64,000 bases of DNA from Asterella californica (lineage: Eukaryota > Streptophyta > Marchantiopsida > Marchantiales > Aytoniaceae), in contig JAYKYS010000007.1 of the NCBI GenBank assembly GCA_036924285.1, positions 1,674,001-1,738,000 of the forward strand. Reading direction: 5' to 3'. Shown here piece by piece: positions 1 to 10,406 of the stretch. Numbering within the stretch: the first letter of the stretch is position 1; every line of letters starts with the position of its first letter. Position numbers and translations under genes: made by a program. The notes under the pieces are model-generated. The model was given only the letters and a program-made list of their open reading frames with translations, was not told the DNA's origin and ran no database searches.

Positions 1-324
1 TGTCAAGGCATTTCTGGTCTTCGGCCCTTCGGACCCGGTTCTAAGCACAAATTGACCACTTTGATTGGTAAAGTGGGCAAAAGGTAGCTGTGACCAAATA
101 TCTGGTGGTGGCTCTCTCCACTTTGTTCTCTTGCTTATCCTAGTTTCTTTGTTTTACAGTTCCAAAATACGAAAATACAAAAAGATATCTATTGTTTTCT
201 TTTTCGCTATGCCGTGAATAAATTGCTATACGCTATGTTCATGGCTCGCATTTTAGGTCAGAGTTGTTTTTCATGAATTTGTTGTCCAATTAAAGAATTG
301 AAATTGTCATAATAAAGAATCTTC
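1..324. other. mitochondrial-derived intergenic DNA (NUMT), no gene seen
   Basis: No reading frame of note lies here. The short GC-rich phrases built on TTCGGCCCTTCGGACC recur in other mitochondrial spacers of this window, which is why I group it with the tRNA-bearing mitochondrial block that follows. Confidence 0.45.
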
Positions 325-397
325 GAGTGTATAGCTCAGTTGGTAGGGCAATAGGCTTTTAACTTAAAGGTCGCAAGTTCAAGTCCTGCTATACCCA
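325..397 (+). tRNA. trnK-UUU: tRNA-Lys (UUU), mitochondrial type
   Basis: A 73-nt cloverleaf with D arm AGCTCAGTTGGTAGGGC, anticodon loop CTTTTAA (anticodon UUU) and T arm around AAGTTCAAGTC. The acceptor stem pairs GAGTGTA with TATACCC with one mismatch at the second pair, where GGGTGTA would be expected, suggesting mild decay. It belongs to the mitochondrial block with tRNA-Leu and tRNA-Ser. Transcription from a nuclear location is not implied. Confidence 0.88.
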
Positions 398-1123
398 AGC
401 TTTGGATTTAGTAACTCTGGCAGTTCGTATACGCGTCCAAATATAACTTAGTGTCTTCGGGTAGAGGGGATCATATATTACAAGCCATTACGCTAAGCCT
501 AACAGGCACCGGTGTTGACAAATTGATATATATCAAAAAAATGAAAAAATTTGTTGATCCGGAACAAGCTTGCGTGTTTCCTGGCTCAGATAATCAAAAA
601 TGTATTCTCTTCTACCCATCCTTGTTTAGCCATACGAGCATAACTGGCTTGAGCAAAGCATGCAATTACTTTGTAATGACATTATAAAGATTTTTCTACA
701 ATCGTAACTTCGTGACTCAACTTGCATTAGCTGAACGTTAGGGCGCAGCTAAACCTTCGTGGATGGCTGAGGGCGGGCACCCTTAATATCTCCAAAAACA
801 GCATTCGCTGAAAAAAGTAATTATAGGCTCCGGCCGCAGGCCCTTTTTTGTCAGACAAAAAAAGTCCCCTTTGGGACCCTGCGGGTAGATACTAAAAAGT
901 TTCTGGGTTCGGAGAGACACTCTACAAAATCTTTTTTGTTTGACATTCGCTTCTATAAATGGCTGAGAAAGAAGGCGCGTAGCGGAAAAAATATAGATTT
1001 TTCTACCCCTCTCCCTTATCGGGTCGAGCACTACGTGCCTAAAATCTTTTTTTTCACTTCGCTTTCCTTTTTTCTATATTTTTTTTTATCCAAGGCCTAA
1101 TGATTGCATAACTTCAAGGGTTG
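398..1123. other. mitochondrial spacer with palindromic short repeats
   Basis: Spacer between tRNA-Lys and tRNA-Leu. A 78-codon open frame at 451-687 resembles no family I know and I do not call it a gene. Around 830-900 there are hairpin-like phrases (GTCAGACAAAAAA, CCCTTTGGGACC) of the dispersed mitochondrial repeat type also seen near 1290-1450 and 30400-30430. Confidence 0.4.
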
Positions 1124-1208
1124 GCGGATATGATGGAGTTGGTAGACATGCCAGGTTTAGGTTCTGGTGACCATAATGTTCGTGGGGGTTTGAGTCCCTC
1201 TATCCGTA
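1124..1208 (+). tRNA. trnL-UAG: tRNA-Leu (UAG), mitochondrial type
   Basis: An 85-nt class II tRNA. The acceptor stem pairs GCGGATA with TATCCGT. The anticodon stem CCAGG/TCTGG encloses TTTAGGT, giving anticodon UAG, and the variable arm is long, as leucine tRNAs require. The T arm reads GGGGGTTTGAGTCCCTC. I see no lesion. Its place beside tRNA-Lys and tRNA-Ser fits a mitochondrial tRNA cluster. Confidence 0.9.
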
Positions 1209-1279
1209 CAAGTTCGAATTGGTTCAATTAGTTTTTGTACCGCAGGAAAAAAAACTATTTTAGGTAAATCAGTTTTTTT

Positions 1280-1460
1280 TGAAAGCATCAGGTTTTTGTC
1301 TTTTTTTGTCTGACAGGGCCCCCAAGGGGACTGTCTGACAGTTTCCCCAGGGGCCCTGTCAGACAGTCGCAGGCCCTTGTCGGACAGTATTTTGTTTTGT
1401 GGTGTCCGACACAACAAAGTCTGGGGCTTTGTCAGTCAGACAAAAAAGTCCGGAGCCCTT
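1280..1460. repeat. dense palindromic GTCTGACAG / GGGCCC repeats
   Basis: The core GTCTGACAG or its complement CTGTCAGAC occurs several times within about 150 bp, interleaved with CCCAAGGGGAC and CCCCAGGGGCCC. These can fold into nested hairpins. The same words recur around 840-870 and 30410-30425, so this is a dispersed family of small palindromes of mitochondrial origin. Confidence 0.6.
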
Positions 1461-1700
1461 TTTTCTTTGCATTACGTGCCTGCGGGCAGATACTGGAAAG
1501 TTTCTGCATCCTTTTTTTGGAAAGCCAAAGTAGTATCCTTCGGGCTGTCCGAATGGCCAAAGGCCAAAAATGCCTTGACGATTTCCGCGCACGAACACCA
1601 GAGGCGGCTCGACCCTCTCCTTATAGGTCGAGTGTCCGAAGAGCCCTAGGGTTCGAGAAAAGGCATTGAAGAGAATGCAGTTAACTCATTAACATACTCA

Positions 1701-1784
1701 CGGATGGAGAGGGATTCGAACCCCCGGTATTCTCAATACTTCGGTTTTCAAGACCGACTCTTTCAACCGCTCAGACATCCATCC
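1701..1784 (-). tRNA. trnS-UGA: tRNA-Ser (UGA), mitochondrial type
   Basis: An 84-nt class II tRNA on the minus strand. The acceptor GGATGGA pairs with TCCATCC, the anticodon loop read on the minus strand is TTTGAAA-like with anticodon UGA, and a long variable arm follows, as expected for serine. This normal class II tRNA-Ser(UGA) is a useful contrast to the three short-variable-arm UGA tRNA-like genes elsewhere in the window. Confidence 0.9.
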
Positions 1785-2109
1785 TTTTCGTAATCAGCTC
1801 TTAAACTTGAAGCAAACAATAATCAACCTAATATTCAATTACTATGTAAATGAAAGTTCAGAGAATTTTTTGTTTGGCTAGGTTTGTAAGGCTCGACCCG
1901 AACCCGAAGGGCCCAAAGCAACAGAGAAAGCGACCCGAGTGGCCCCGAAGGCCCGAAGGCTAGAAAGTTGACGATTTCCGCACACGAGCACCAAAGGGAG
2001 AGGGCTTGGCGGGAACTCTTACGTTCAAGCTACAGTCATAGTAGCCTTGCCTATTCCGTACTCCACGGGGCTTCGCGTAAGTAACTGACTAAATATGACT
2101 GTTCAAAAT
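1785..2109. other. mitochondrial spacer, no gene seen
   Basis: GC-rich phrases such as CGAACCCGAAGGGCCC and GGCCCCGAAGGCCCGAAGG continue the mitochondrial spacer repeat style. No credible reading frame. The mitochondrial character fades near 2110. Confidence 0.4.
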
Positions 2110-4577
2110 CTACAAGAGTTGCTGTCAGCGGCAGAGGATAAAATCTATGTATTTTGAGCGCCCTCTACTAAAAAAGAAACAGCGTAGACGCGCCAGCAGC
2201 CCGGTGTCGTGTCGGATATTGCGTGAAGGATGTCCAGGAAAACGGGAGGTTCCTGGCTGTGGAGATGTTGTGTGCCAAACAGAGACAAGACAGAGACGAA
2301 CAACCACGAAAACGAACGCGCAATATATACCACTCCAAATGTATGTACACTGCCGTTTCTTTCTCCTAACAGCACAAAACTGAGGAACATACCAGAGCGG
2401 TCTGTAACCTACTTCAGAAGCCCTAAAACAAACCCCTGAATCGCAACCCTAGCCTGAAATCGTCAAAGCGCAGCTCAAAGCAAGAGAAACTTCTCTTTGC
2501 TAACAACCAGAGCCACAACAGTATCACGCGATCCAAACTCAAGTCCAAACCACATTTACACACTAGCTCTTGGCTAAAGCTAGCTACCACAAGCCATACA
2601 CAACCAACTAAGTCCTTAACGAACTCAAAAGGACGAAACCTGTAGCGGAAGAACCGAAAAAGACCTATCTGGGAACTTTCTCCTTTCGCCAAACGATCTT
2701 CAAATGTTGATAGGGTCTCCTTCCCTGACTCCGTTGGCTCAAGAAACCTTCAGATCCAACTCCCGATAGTCGAGATATCGCCAATTTTCGGTCGCAGGCG
2801 ACCAAACCTTCAAAAATTCCTCCCTGCGGCTTAAAACCGCTCACACCGCACAAACGGATCGTCTAAACTGATATCCGTCTTCGCTGGTAGGTAGATCTGG
2901 CTACCCTGAACCCAACAAGACTCCAAACAAGCCGTTTGGAGTTCCCCTTGCAAGACCACTCGAGAAATTTGGTCGCAGGTTGCAAAAAACTGACGTAAAT
3001 CAGCTCCCTGCGGCTCAAATTCGCTCACCACACCCAAACCAACAATCCAATTCACTTACAGTCTTCTCCTATGCGTACATGAGGACTCCCTGATCGCGTA
3101 AGCACTAAGAACGAAGAACTTGGTTCACGGATCACGAAGAACTTGGTTCACGGATCGCGAAGAACAATCCAATCCCAGGTCGCAGGCGATGAAAACCTGA
3201 CGCAAGCGCTTCCCTGCGAGCCAATTTCTCTCACAACTCCCAAACCGCCCGATGAAACTTTGTATCGTCTTCAATTTCCTGAAGAACTCGTTGTTCTGAT
3301 CCCGATGGATCCAAGGACAGCAAGTTTGGACTCCGGAACGGCCCGAACGGTCCAACTCTCCTTCACAGGTAACTGAAAACCCCAAATCTCTTCCTGCGTC
3401 TCAATTTCTCCCAGAACACAACCCTCGATCCGTCTCTTCCAGAACCGTCTTAACCTGTGCGTAGCCTCCACAAATCTGAACCCGATGACACCTTGCGCGC
3501 GTGTATTGGACTTCCCAATTCTCCAAAACATCCACCGACAAGTCGCAGGAACAAGCAAGCCCCTTAAGCAGCTCCCTTGCAACAGTCTGTACGTACGAAG
3601 TTCAACCCTCAATAATCAGAAGCAGGCCCCTTGCGTCTTTGATATAACGCCTGAAGCCCTAAATACCCAGTCAGCAAGTAACTAGGAGCCTAGCTTGATT
3701 TTACCTTCTTTCGAATCGCATAAGTTCTTCTCTGGATGTCCAAACGAAGTAAACAAGATGCCCATGGAAAGCTGACAACGAGCTCTATCCATCTATGTGA
3801 TAAAAGTAAAGATCCGAAGTTGCGCCAAAAGCTCGTAAGCTGGGGCCTAGCTTGTTTTCTCCATCTTTCGAGTCCTGTAACTTCTTCACTATGCATCCAA
3901 ACGAAGTAGACAAAGTGCCTATGGAATGCTGACAAGGAGCTCTATCCACTGGTGCGATAAAAACGAAGATCAGAAGTGGTGCCAAAAACCCATAAGCTGG
4001 GGCCTAGCTTATTTTCTCCATCTTTCGAGTCCTGTAACTTCTCCACTAGGCGTCCAAACGAAGTAGACAAGATGCCTATGGAAAGCTGACAAGGAGCTCT
4101 ATCCATCTATGCGATGAAAATGGAGATCTGAGATTGTGCCAAAATCCGTAAGCTGGGGCCTAGCTTGTCTTCTCATGAGTGTCTTTGGAGCGACAAGCAT
4201 CGAAGTTTGAATTTCATGTAGGAGCCGGTCCACGACACGACATCCACCCCCTCCAAACCTGTGCATCCTCTGGTATGCACCAGAGATACCAACCAAGGAG
4301 TGGACCGGCATGCACACTCATTCTCATTTTGTTATCCTCCCTCCCATCTCAACCTCATCCTCAAGTCCGCAACTCGATCGTGATCTTGAAGTTGCTACCC
4401 TGCCATGATCCTCCCTAGATCCATGCTCATCTACTTTCACCTCGAACCTCCCATCCAATCACCCCCTCTAAATCTACACATCTTCAATATGGAAAGACAT
4501 AGAAAGAATAACCCATCATACCATAGAAATGTCTTCCATGCGCCATGTAGAACCTCACCGTCGAGGTTTGTGAACCA
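2110..4577. mobile_element. unidentified retroelement-like block between two mitochondrial segments
   Basis: This stretch separates the tRNA-bearing mitochondrial block from a mitochondrial large-subunit rRNA fragment. It has no long reading frame. It holds repeated leader-like phrases (GTCGCAGG followed 40-70 bp later by CTCCCTGC) near 2790, 2975, 3178 and 3540, and a 157-bp tandem repeat. The gypsy leader at 9340-10400 has similar pyrimidine-rich text and shares the AGCTTAAGCT / CCTAGCTT style of motif. A truncated LTR element (leader or LTR) is my best reading, but no terminal repeats or protein domains prove it. Confidence 0.4.
3685..4171 (+). repeat. 157-bp tandem repeat, three units
   Basis: GGNGCCTAGCTTG-like unit starts fall at 3685, 3842, 3999 and 4155 (spacing 157, 157, 156). 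The internal mark TCCAAACGAAGTA recurs at 3739, 3896 and 4053, again 157 apart. Units differ by scattered substitutions, so the array is not recent. It lies in the unidentified block and is non-coding. Confidence 0.85.
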
Positions 4578-5040
4578 AGTAAAACGCGGATATCGTGTTT
4601 GAATTTTGATCGCTTTTACGCGACCAAGGGGGACCACCCTCTAAGCCTAAGTATTCCTCAATGATCGATAGCGTACAAGTATCGTGAGGGAAAGGTGAAA
4701 AGAACCCTAAGAAAGAGAGTGAAATAGAAAACCTGAAATCCGATGCAAACAATCAGTCGAAGGAAGCTGGCTAAGTATAAAAAACTTTCCACTCTAACGA
4801 CGTACCTTTTGCATAATGGGTCAGCGAGTAAATGGAAACAGCGAGCTTAAGTCATTAGGTGTAGGCGCAATGAAGTTGAATATTCTAGTTGTTTCTATTT
4901 GATCCGAAAAAAATTGAGCTATCCATGAGCAGGTTGAAGGGGCCCTAATCGGGCCTTGGAGGACCGAATCCACGCCTGTGGTAAAAGGCGGGGATGACTT
5001 GTGGATAGGGGTGAAAGACCGTGCGACTTGAAAGACATTA
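4578..5040 (+). pseudogene. rrn26: mitochondrial large-subunit rRNA fragment (copy 1)
   Basis: This matches the 5' domain of bacterial-type 23S rRNA: landmarks are GTACCGTGAGGGAAAGGTGAA (here with one change), CTTTTGCATAATGGGTCAGC and GGATGACTTGTGGATAGGGG. It corresponds roughly to E. coli positions 430-790. It begins abruptly at a junction with the retroelement-like block, so the 5' end is missing. It runs parallel to 31913-32380 with about 95 percent identity by eye. A fragment like this cannot give a working rRNA. Confidence 0.85.
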
Positions 5041-5754
5041 GACAATGCAAATGGCCCTGTGGGTGGAGAAATGTCGGGTCCTCCGGACCTTGGGTCCCCC
5101 AGGGCACTACTATTCATTTGTGAACAAGCGCTCTTCCCTGTGGAAAGTTGTGTCCATCTATAAAATGTCTTGCGCGCTAACCTTGGTCAGAAAACACGGC
5201 CTAAGGTCCGCCAAAGCTGCTTTACTCAAGTTTGGGCCAAACCTGCGGATCACAGAAAAAAGCAAGGAGGTAGCGTCACTATACTATCCCACCTCTCTAA
5301 AAACTACAGGAAAGTTCCACGCTACTAGGTTCAGTCAGCTTACTATACTCGAGGAACCATATTATGGAGTCAGATAACTATATTCGAGGAAGCCTGTGAT
5401 GGAGTGGCGTGGATAGAGCGGACAGACTACTCACAACAAAAGGATCTATCTCGCACCTCCGGCAAAAAAAAGATGTTTAGGCTCTCTTCCTTTGGTCGAC
5501 TGTCTCGCTTTGGTCGACCTTCTCTCTTTGGTTTTCGCGCCTCTATCCTCTTCTCCCTCTAGGACTCATGCGTGGAAATCGTCAAGCCATTTCCAGCCTG
5601 CGGACCCTTCTTTCTCAGCCATTTAGACTAATTCAACATTTGTTTTGCAGCTTTAACTGTATCACTTGAGATCTTTTCAATATATCCCGATCTCGGCGCT
5701 CTTGCTAGGGCAACCATAGCCAAATCGAGAAAGCGGATCACGCTATGCCTACAA
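5041..5754 (+). other. NUMT flank shared with 32380-32496 and 41255-41805
   Basis: After the rRNA match ends, this text continues in direct register with the second NUMT copy. There it is split by the gypsy element at the site equivalent to about 5200. It includes three CTTTGGTCGAC-type words near 5500-5530 and, at 5640-5750, the same sequence that precedes the atp9 group II intron end at 41700-41800. It stops at the junction with repeat A. It is the empty-site control for the gypsy insertion. Confidence 0.7.
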
Positions 5755-6985
5755 GTAGGCTCGTGAAGATCGATGAGAGAACATATGTTGCCCTCGTAAT
5801 ATATTCAATACAAGCTTTTAATAATGAGTCTGTGACAGAAATTGTTGGGTGGGAGCAGTTTACGGCCTTGGAATTGTAGTTAGTTCCATATTCATTTGCA
5901 CCATAACGTGAAAATCGTGGATTCGGTTTAATACCAATACCAGAACTATAGTCACCAACTTCGACAAGGTTCTTGATGTAAGAGGTACGGAGCTCCCAAC
6001 TGATACCTTATCCCACCTACATCAAACGACCTATAAACTTCAGAAAGTTTGAACCGACGTCTGTGCAATGCTAGACTTCATTGTAGACCAACCGGATAAA
6101 CAACCAACATGTGTAGTTAGAAGATGTCGCAAGCAGTTAATTACAAATTTTGAAACTTTTTTGTCTGTACTCCCTCTATACTAGTAGATACGTAATATAT
6201 ATGACACATGCGAAACAAAAAGATGCAGTATTTGAACTCGAGACGTATCCCTTCCAACTTGAAGTTTCTGCTAGTGGGGTAAAGGGTGGAGTGTTTTGTT
6301 AGAAAATGTCCGAGTAGTTCTAGAAGTATTAGGTCTAAACTCCCCGTGCGAGTAGTTCCAGAAGTATCAAGTAAATTATATGAACTATAATTGAATGTGC
6401 ATTAACTGACACAGATATATAGAAGTAAACAGAGGTCTGAACTTCTCATGCGAGTAGTTGCAAAAATACTAGATCTAAATACATGATAAATTGAACATAC
6501 CTAATTTAATAAAGTGAATTTTCTCGACATGAGATCCAAACCCAAAATGGTGTTATTTTCTACCTCTCTTGCAATTCTGGAACTCTTTGCATCGTTTTCT
6601 AAATGACATGTTTTAAATTATACATTTAATAATATAGGGACGTACATGCTTTAAATAAATTTAGAGCTGTAGCCAAATTCTTCTTTTCTGTGTCTTCAGG
6701 AGTTCCAAAACATGAAGTATGTGTCTCATATAATTCAGTAAAGTGAATTTTCTCAAGAAGAGATCAGGAACTAAAATGGCTAGTGTTACAGACCATCTCT
6801 CTCGCTATTATGGAACTCCTTGCAACATTTTCTACTTGTCATGGGAGGTATGCTTTAAATACATTTTGAGCGAGCTCAAAGTACTAGATCTAAATCAAAC
6901 ATGAATAGTAAAATTTTGTATGTACATCAGCTGACAAGAATATATAGAAGTTAGCAGAGCTCAGTACCCGAGCTCTCTTGCTAAT

Positions 6986-7064
6986 CCCGTTGGTATCTCT
7001 CAAGAACTTGCAGTGTGTAATCCATTGTTCGAGCCCAACTTAAGTCCCAAGAGATACCAACGGG
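6986..7064. repeat. 79-bp inverted-repeat hairpin inside repeat A
   Basis: The 15-nt arm CCCGTTGGTATCTCT at 6986-7000 is exactly complementary to 7050-7064, with a 49-nt spacer. It is kept in copy B (about 23664-23742) and copy C (about 51506-51584). Confidence 0.8.
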
Positions 7065-8609
7065 GTATAAGAGAAAGCTCATGCCAATATCGTTTCAAAA
7101 ATTGTTCAAAGTATACAGCTATACAGCTATACAATATTCTAGTCAGAGTTGGCATGTATCCCAGTTGATCAAGTCACGACTATAGAAGGACGATGACTCG
7201 AGTTGGAGTTTAGCTCTTTTATAAATTTAATCCACACGATTATAAATAGTTCTGATGGACAGTTTCCAGCGGAGCACTCCGTCTCATTACCCCGCTAGCA
7301 AGAACTTCAAAGCTGGAAGAGATACTTCTCGAGTTCAAACACTTTATCTTTTTGTTTCGCATGTGTCTCGACCAAAGATGAATCGGATAGTTTAACAAAA
7401 CAGGACATTTAAACATTGTGAGAAGAATTTGACCATGATATCTCTCTATCGAGAGAAGAGAACTGCTAGTAATTTGGAAGAAATAGTACATGACAAGATC
7501 TATTATATTTGTTGACAGCGATTAAGTATGACTAACGATATGTATATTAAGTATATTAACTCAAGTTCTCTGTAAAGTAAGCATGAGTAGAGTCCTTCCT
7601 AAAAGTGTACTAGATCAAGAGTTTACAAGTAAAATGTGCACTTTTCACCTCACAATATTTGTAATTAAAATTCTCTTCTTTATTAGTTCTAACAGGCTGA
7701 TCATAATATCAGTTCTGTTCAGAGAGATAACTTCTTCATATTCTAAGACACTTGGAGTGCAGTTTTAAGTTTATAACAGACAATTTAGAATAGTTTGCAA
7801 AACACTAAGATTTTATCAAATAATATTCCGGTGATTATCCTGAAAGTGTTTTAGACAATTGACTTACATGACAGAAGATCATTCATTGCACTTCTGAACT
7901 TCATAAATTACTGATAAAATTGTCGTCGGACAGCATGATGTTATAGGCAAGTGACGTGAAATCATGAGCATGATGAAAATGTTTGCTGTAGAGTTTTATG
8001 CAAGCTAATGCATTGCATTGTCCCTCGGACAATGTGCTTATGCTCGTAAGCTCACGCTGGCAATGCATTATCTTGTATATTGAAGATTGCCTTGTATTTC
8101 AAAATTGTGCTTCTTGTAGACAAGCAATAATGCTATTACAATTGGTGGTGACTCCTTACAAGCTGAGACACTATGACAATAATATTTCTCTAGGTCGTTT
8201 CTCTATAGTTTCTCGTGACTCCCATTTCTCATTTAGAGAAAATATTCAATCATCTAGAGAACATTTTGACATCCAAATAATTTTTCCTTCAAATCTTCTT
8301 CTCAAGCGAAAAGCATAATTTCGTTCCACTTTTACACTACAAGATTTGCGTTGTTTTGTAACGTCAACACTTCGCTTCGTGATGTGAGGAACATTGCTCT
8401 CGCAATTACCAAAATCTTGACAAACGCATGAATTTTGATCACTGGTGATAAGTATTCATCCATATCAAAGACTTTGTAGTATCTAACTTCCACATTCTCA
8501 CACAGTACTTTTTTTCTAAACTGACAACTTTCGAGGATTTCATTTAAGAATCTGATTTGCATTGCAAGTCAAAACTAACAATTTCTTATTCTTTTGAAGA
8601 TAATTGTCT

Positions 8610-8832
8610 TGTTGGATACTCCACCCCTTCATGTGTGTATATAATTGCAATAACTAGTTCAGGTTTTTCAGTTGGTGACATTTTGTAAGGACACCCATGC
8701 TTTTGACTTAGAGTATAAATACTTGACCTTTTGGCCTCTATCTTCATTATCAGTAAAGTATTTCCTTGCTACACACTGTTCTGTGCTTCGTTCTCATAAT
8801 GCTCATATAGCTCATAGTCTGTCTTTTTCTTT
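8610..8832 (+). mobile_element. copia-type LTR (copy A)
   Basis: It starts TGTTGGATAC, a common Ty1/copia LTR head, and has a TATA-like GAGTATAAATAC near 8710. It is followed within a few bases by TGGTATTAGAGC, a match to the initiator-Met tRNA primer site. This is therefore a left LTR in plus orientation. No copia gag-pol follows, so the element is truncated or this is a remnant. The exact 3' end of the LTR is uncertain by several bases. Confidence 0.7.
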
Positions 8833-8834
8833 TA

Positions 8835-8846
8835 TGGTATTAGAGC
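8835..8846 (+). other. primer-binding site (iMet tRNA type), copia element
   Basis: TGGTATTAGAGC differs by one base from the canonical plant TGGTATCAGAGC site complementary to initiator tRNA-Met. It sits just after the LTR. Confidence 0.7.
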
Positions 8847-9339
8847 GTTGAAAACATTATCCAATGCAATAACATAAGTTCTAAGTAGACCTTTTAAGCA
8901 AGATTAGTGGCGATCAAGGGATGCTTTGATTACCACGAGAAGAGCATACACTTTTCGCACAATAAATCTTCTTGTAACATTGGAAGGAACTGGAGGAGTT
9001 CTAGCCATTACACATGCGCAACATGACTATTCCTTCCAACGCGGAAAGATGGACCCGTTTTGATAACATATATTTTATCTTTTAGAAGCACAAGATCACT
9101 ATGAGATTGGACTCTGAAAAAATCCTCGACAGAATCGATGATTTGATATCATGACCACGCACCACCACTCCGAGTGGTACTACAATACTCTCGACGAGGT
9201 GTGACGGTACAAGAACTAAAATGCTCTTGCCGCAATCAACGAATGTTGTGAGAATACAATTGTTGGTCAAATGATGGTCTGCAAGACAGCGACCGCAACT
9301 CCTTATAGAGTCCTTTTGGGTGATCCCTAGGTTTCATGT

Positions 9340-10406
9340 TTGTTTGTTTGCTCGCCGTTTAGGACCGTGTACGACTTTTCTTGTTAGTTACAGTTATCAA
9401 CGCTGTCGAGGAGAGTCCTTCTCAGGAAGGGCGAGCCTTCTGGCTGTGATAGATCGCGAGATAGAAGTAGAGATTGTATACCAAGACAAGAGCCAAGCAA
9501 GAGATCGCAACAGCTGAAGTCACTCACAGTGACTATGACTATAGATCACTTACTAATCAACAGATCAAGTCTCAAGTCTCAGGAGACAGATCCACCTTCA
9601 GACACAACAGATAAGAGAATACTGAACTCACGATGCTTTATTTCTCTTCCAAACACACTCAATAGTCCTCCACATATATCAATTTACAACCTATCTCTAC
9701 TCAACTCCTTATGTTGATCACCGCAGATGCTAAACAGCCAATTCCTACTCAACTAGTCTTTTCTCCAGCAGATTTCTCTCCAGAACCTACAACCGATGAA
9801 GATTTGAAACTCCAACGCCTTGTAGCCCTCCCTACGACAGCTTCAGCACTGAAATTTCTCAGAAAATCTGACCTTCTCAGTCTCAGTCCCCCTCCTCCAC
9901 TCAAATAATGCTCTCTTTCTACCAAATTCACCTCAACTCAAGTCTGGTAGGTGAAATTCAGACCCCAAACTCTTAATCTTCTCTCTGCGTCAACCTCCCG
10001 ACTGAAAACTATCAAGAATTTAATCCAACGTCAATCAAGAGTCCCTTGCAGATTATCAAAACGATCTCCTTCAATAAAACTGCCTCCTGTCCGATCAGAA
10101 GTAATTCCGCCTCCAAACTGCTCTCAGTCCTCCAAATACTTGTCCGTCCCTCTGTCACGATCACCCAATTCCTCAATTCAATTCTGTCAGAAAAAATTTG
10201 TCTCCCTCAGCCTCCAAGCTTCTCCTTCTGCTTCAGCTCTTAGCTCTCTGTAAAAAAGATCTCCTCAGAAAAGTGTCCTCCCCCGATCTCCAGCTGTCGC
10301 AGGTACTTAACCTAAAAGCTAAGGGCTCAGCTTAAGCTGCCCCCTTGCTGTCCTTATAAGCACCGTCGCTTATCACAAGCAGGCCCCCAGCTTAAGCTGC
10401 CCCCCT
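9340..10406 (+). mobile_element. leader/LTR region of the decayed gypsy element
   Basis: Non-coding, pyrimidine-rich sequence directly upstream of the broken gypsy pol. A diverged inverted copy occupies 19440-20320. Near 10320-10405 it carries paired words AGCTTAAGCTGCCCCC and CTTATAAGCACC that recur in the inverted copy. I could not place a left LTR edge starting TGTCGTATTG to match the presumed 3' LTR, so the 5' LTR may be lost or very diverged. Confidence 0.5.

Larger units (their letters stand above)
5755..9335 (+). repeat. dispersed ~3.5-kb repeat, copy A
   Basis: This stretch is repeated inverted at about 21375-24988 (copy B) and direct at about 50255-53345 (copy C). The shared left boundary reads GTAGGCTCGTGAAGATCGAT and the right boundary GGGTGATCCCTAGG. 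I see no credible protein gene: open frames are short and not family-like. It contains a copia-type LTR with primer-binding site and a 79-bp hairpin. Copies differ by small substitutions and indels, so duplication is not very recent. It joins mitochondrial DNA on its left side. Confidence 0.8.

Noticed and set aside
451..687. 78-codon open frame as a mitochondrial gene
   Set aside because: No family resemblance and built partly from spacer repeats.
4821..5117. Open frames at 4821-5117, 31830-32090 and 32233-32454
   Set aside because: All are chance frames over large-subunit rRNA sequence.
7998..8318. 106-codon frame in repeat A as a repeat-encoded protein
   Set aside because: It is truncated or altered in copies B and C and has no recognisable domain.
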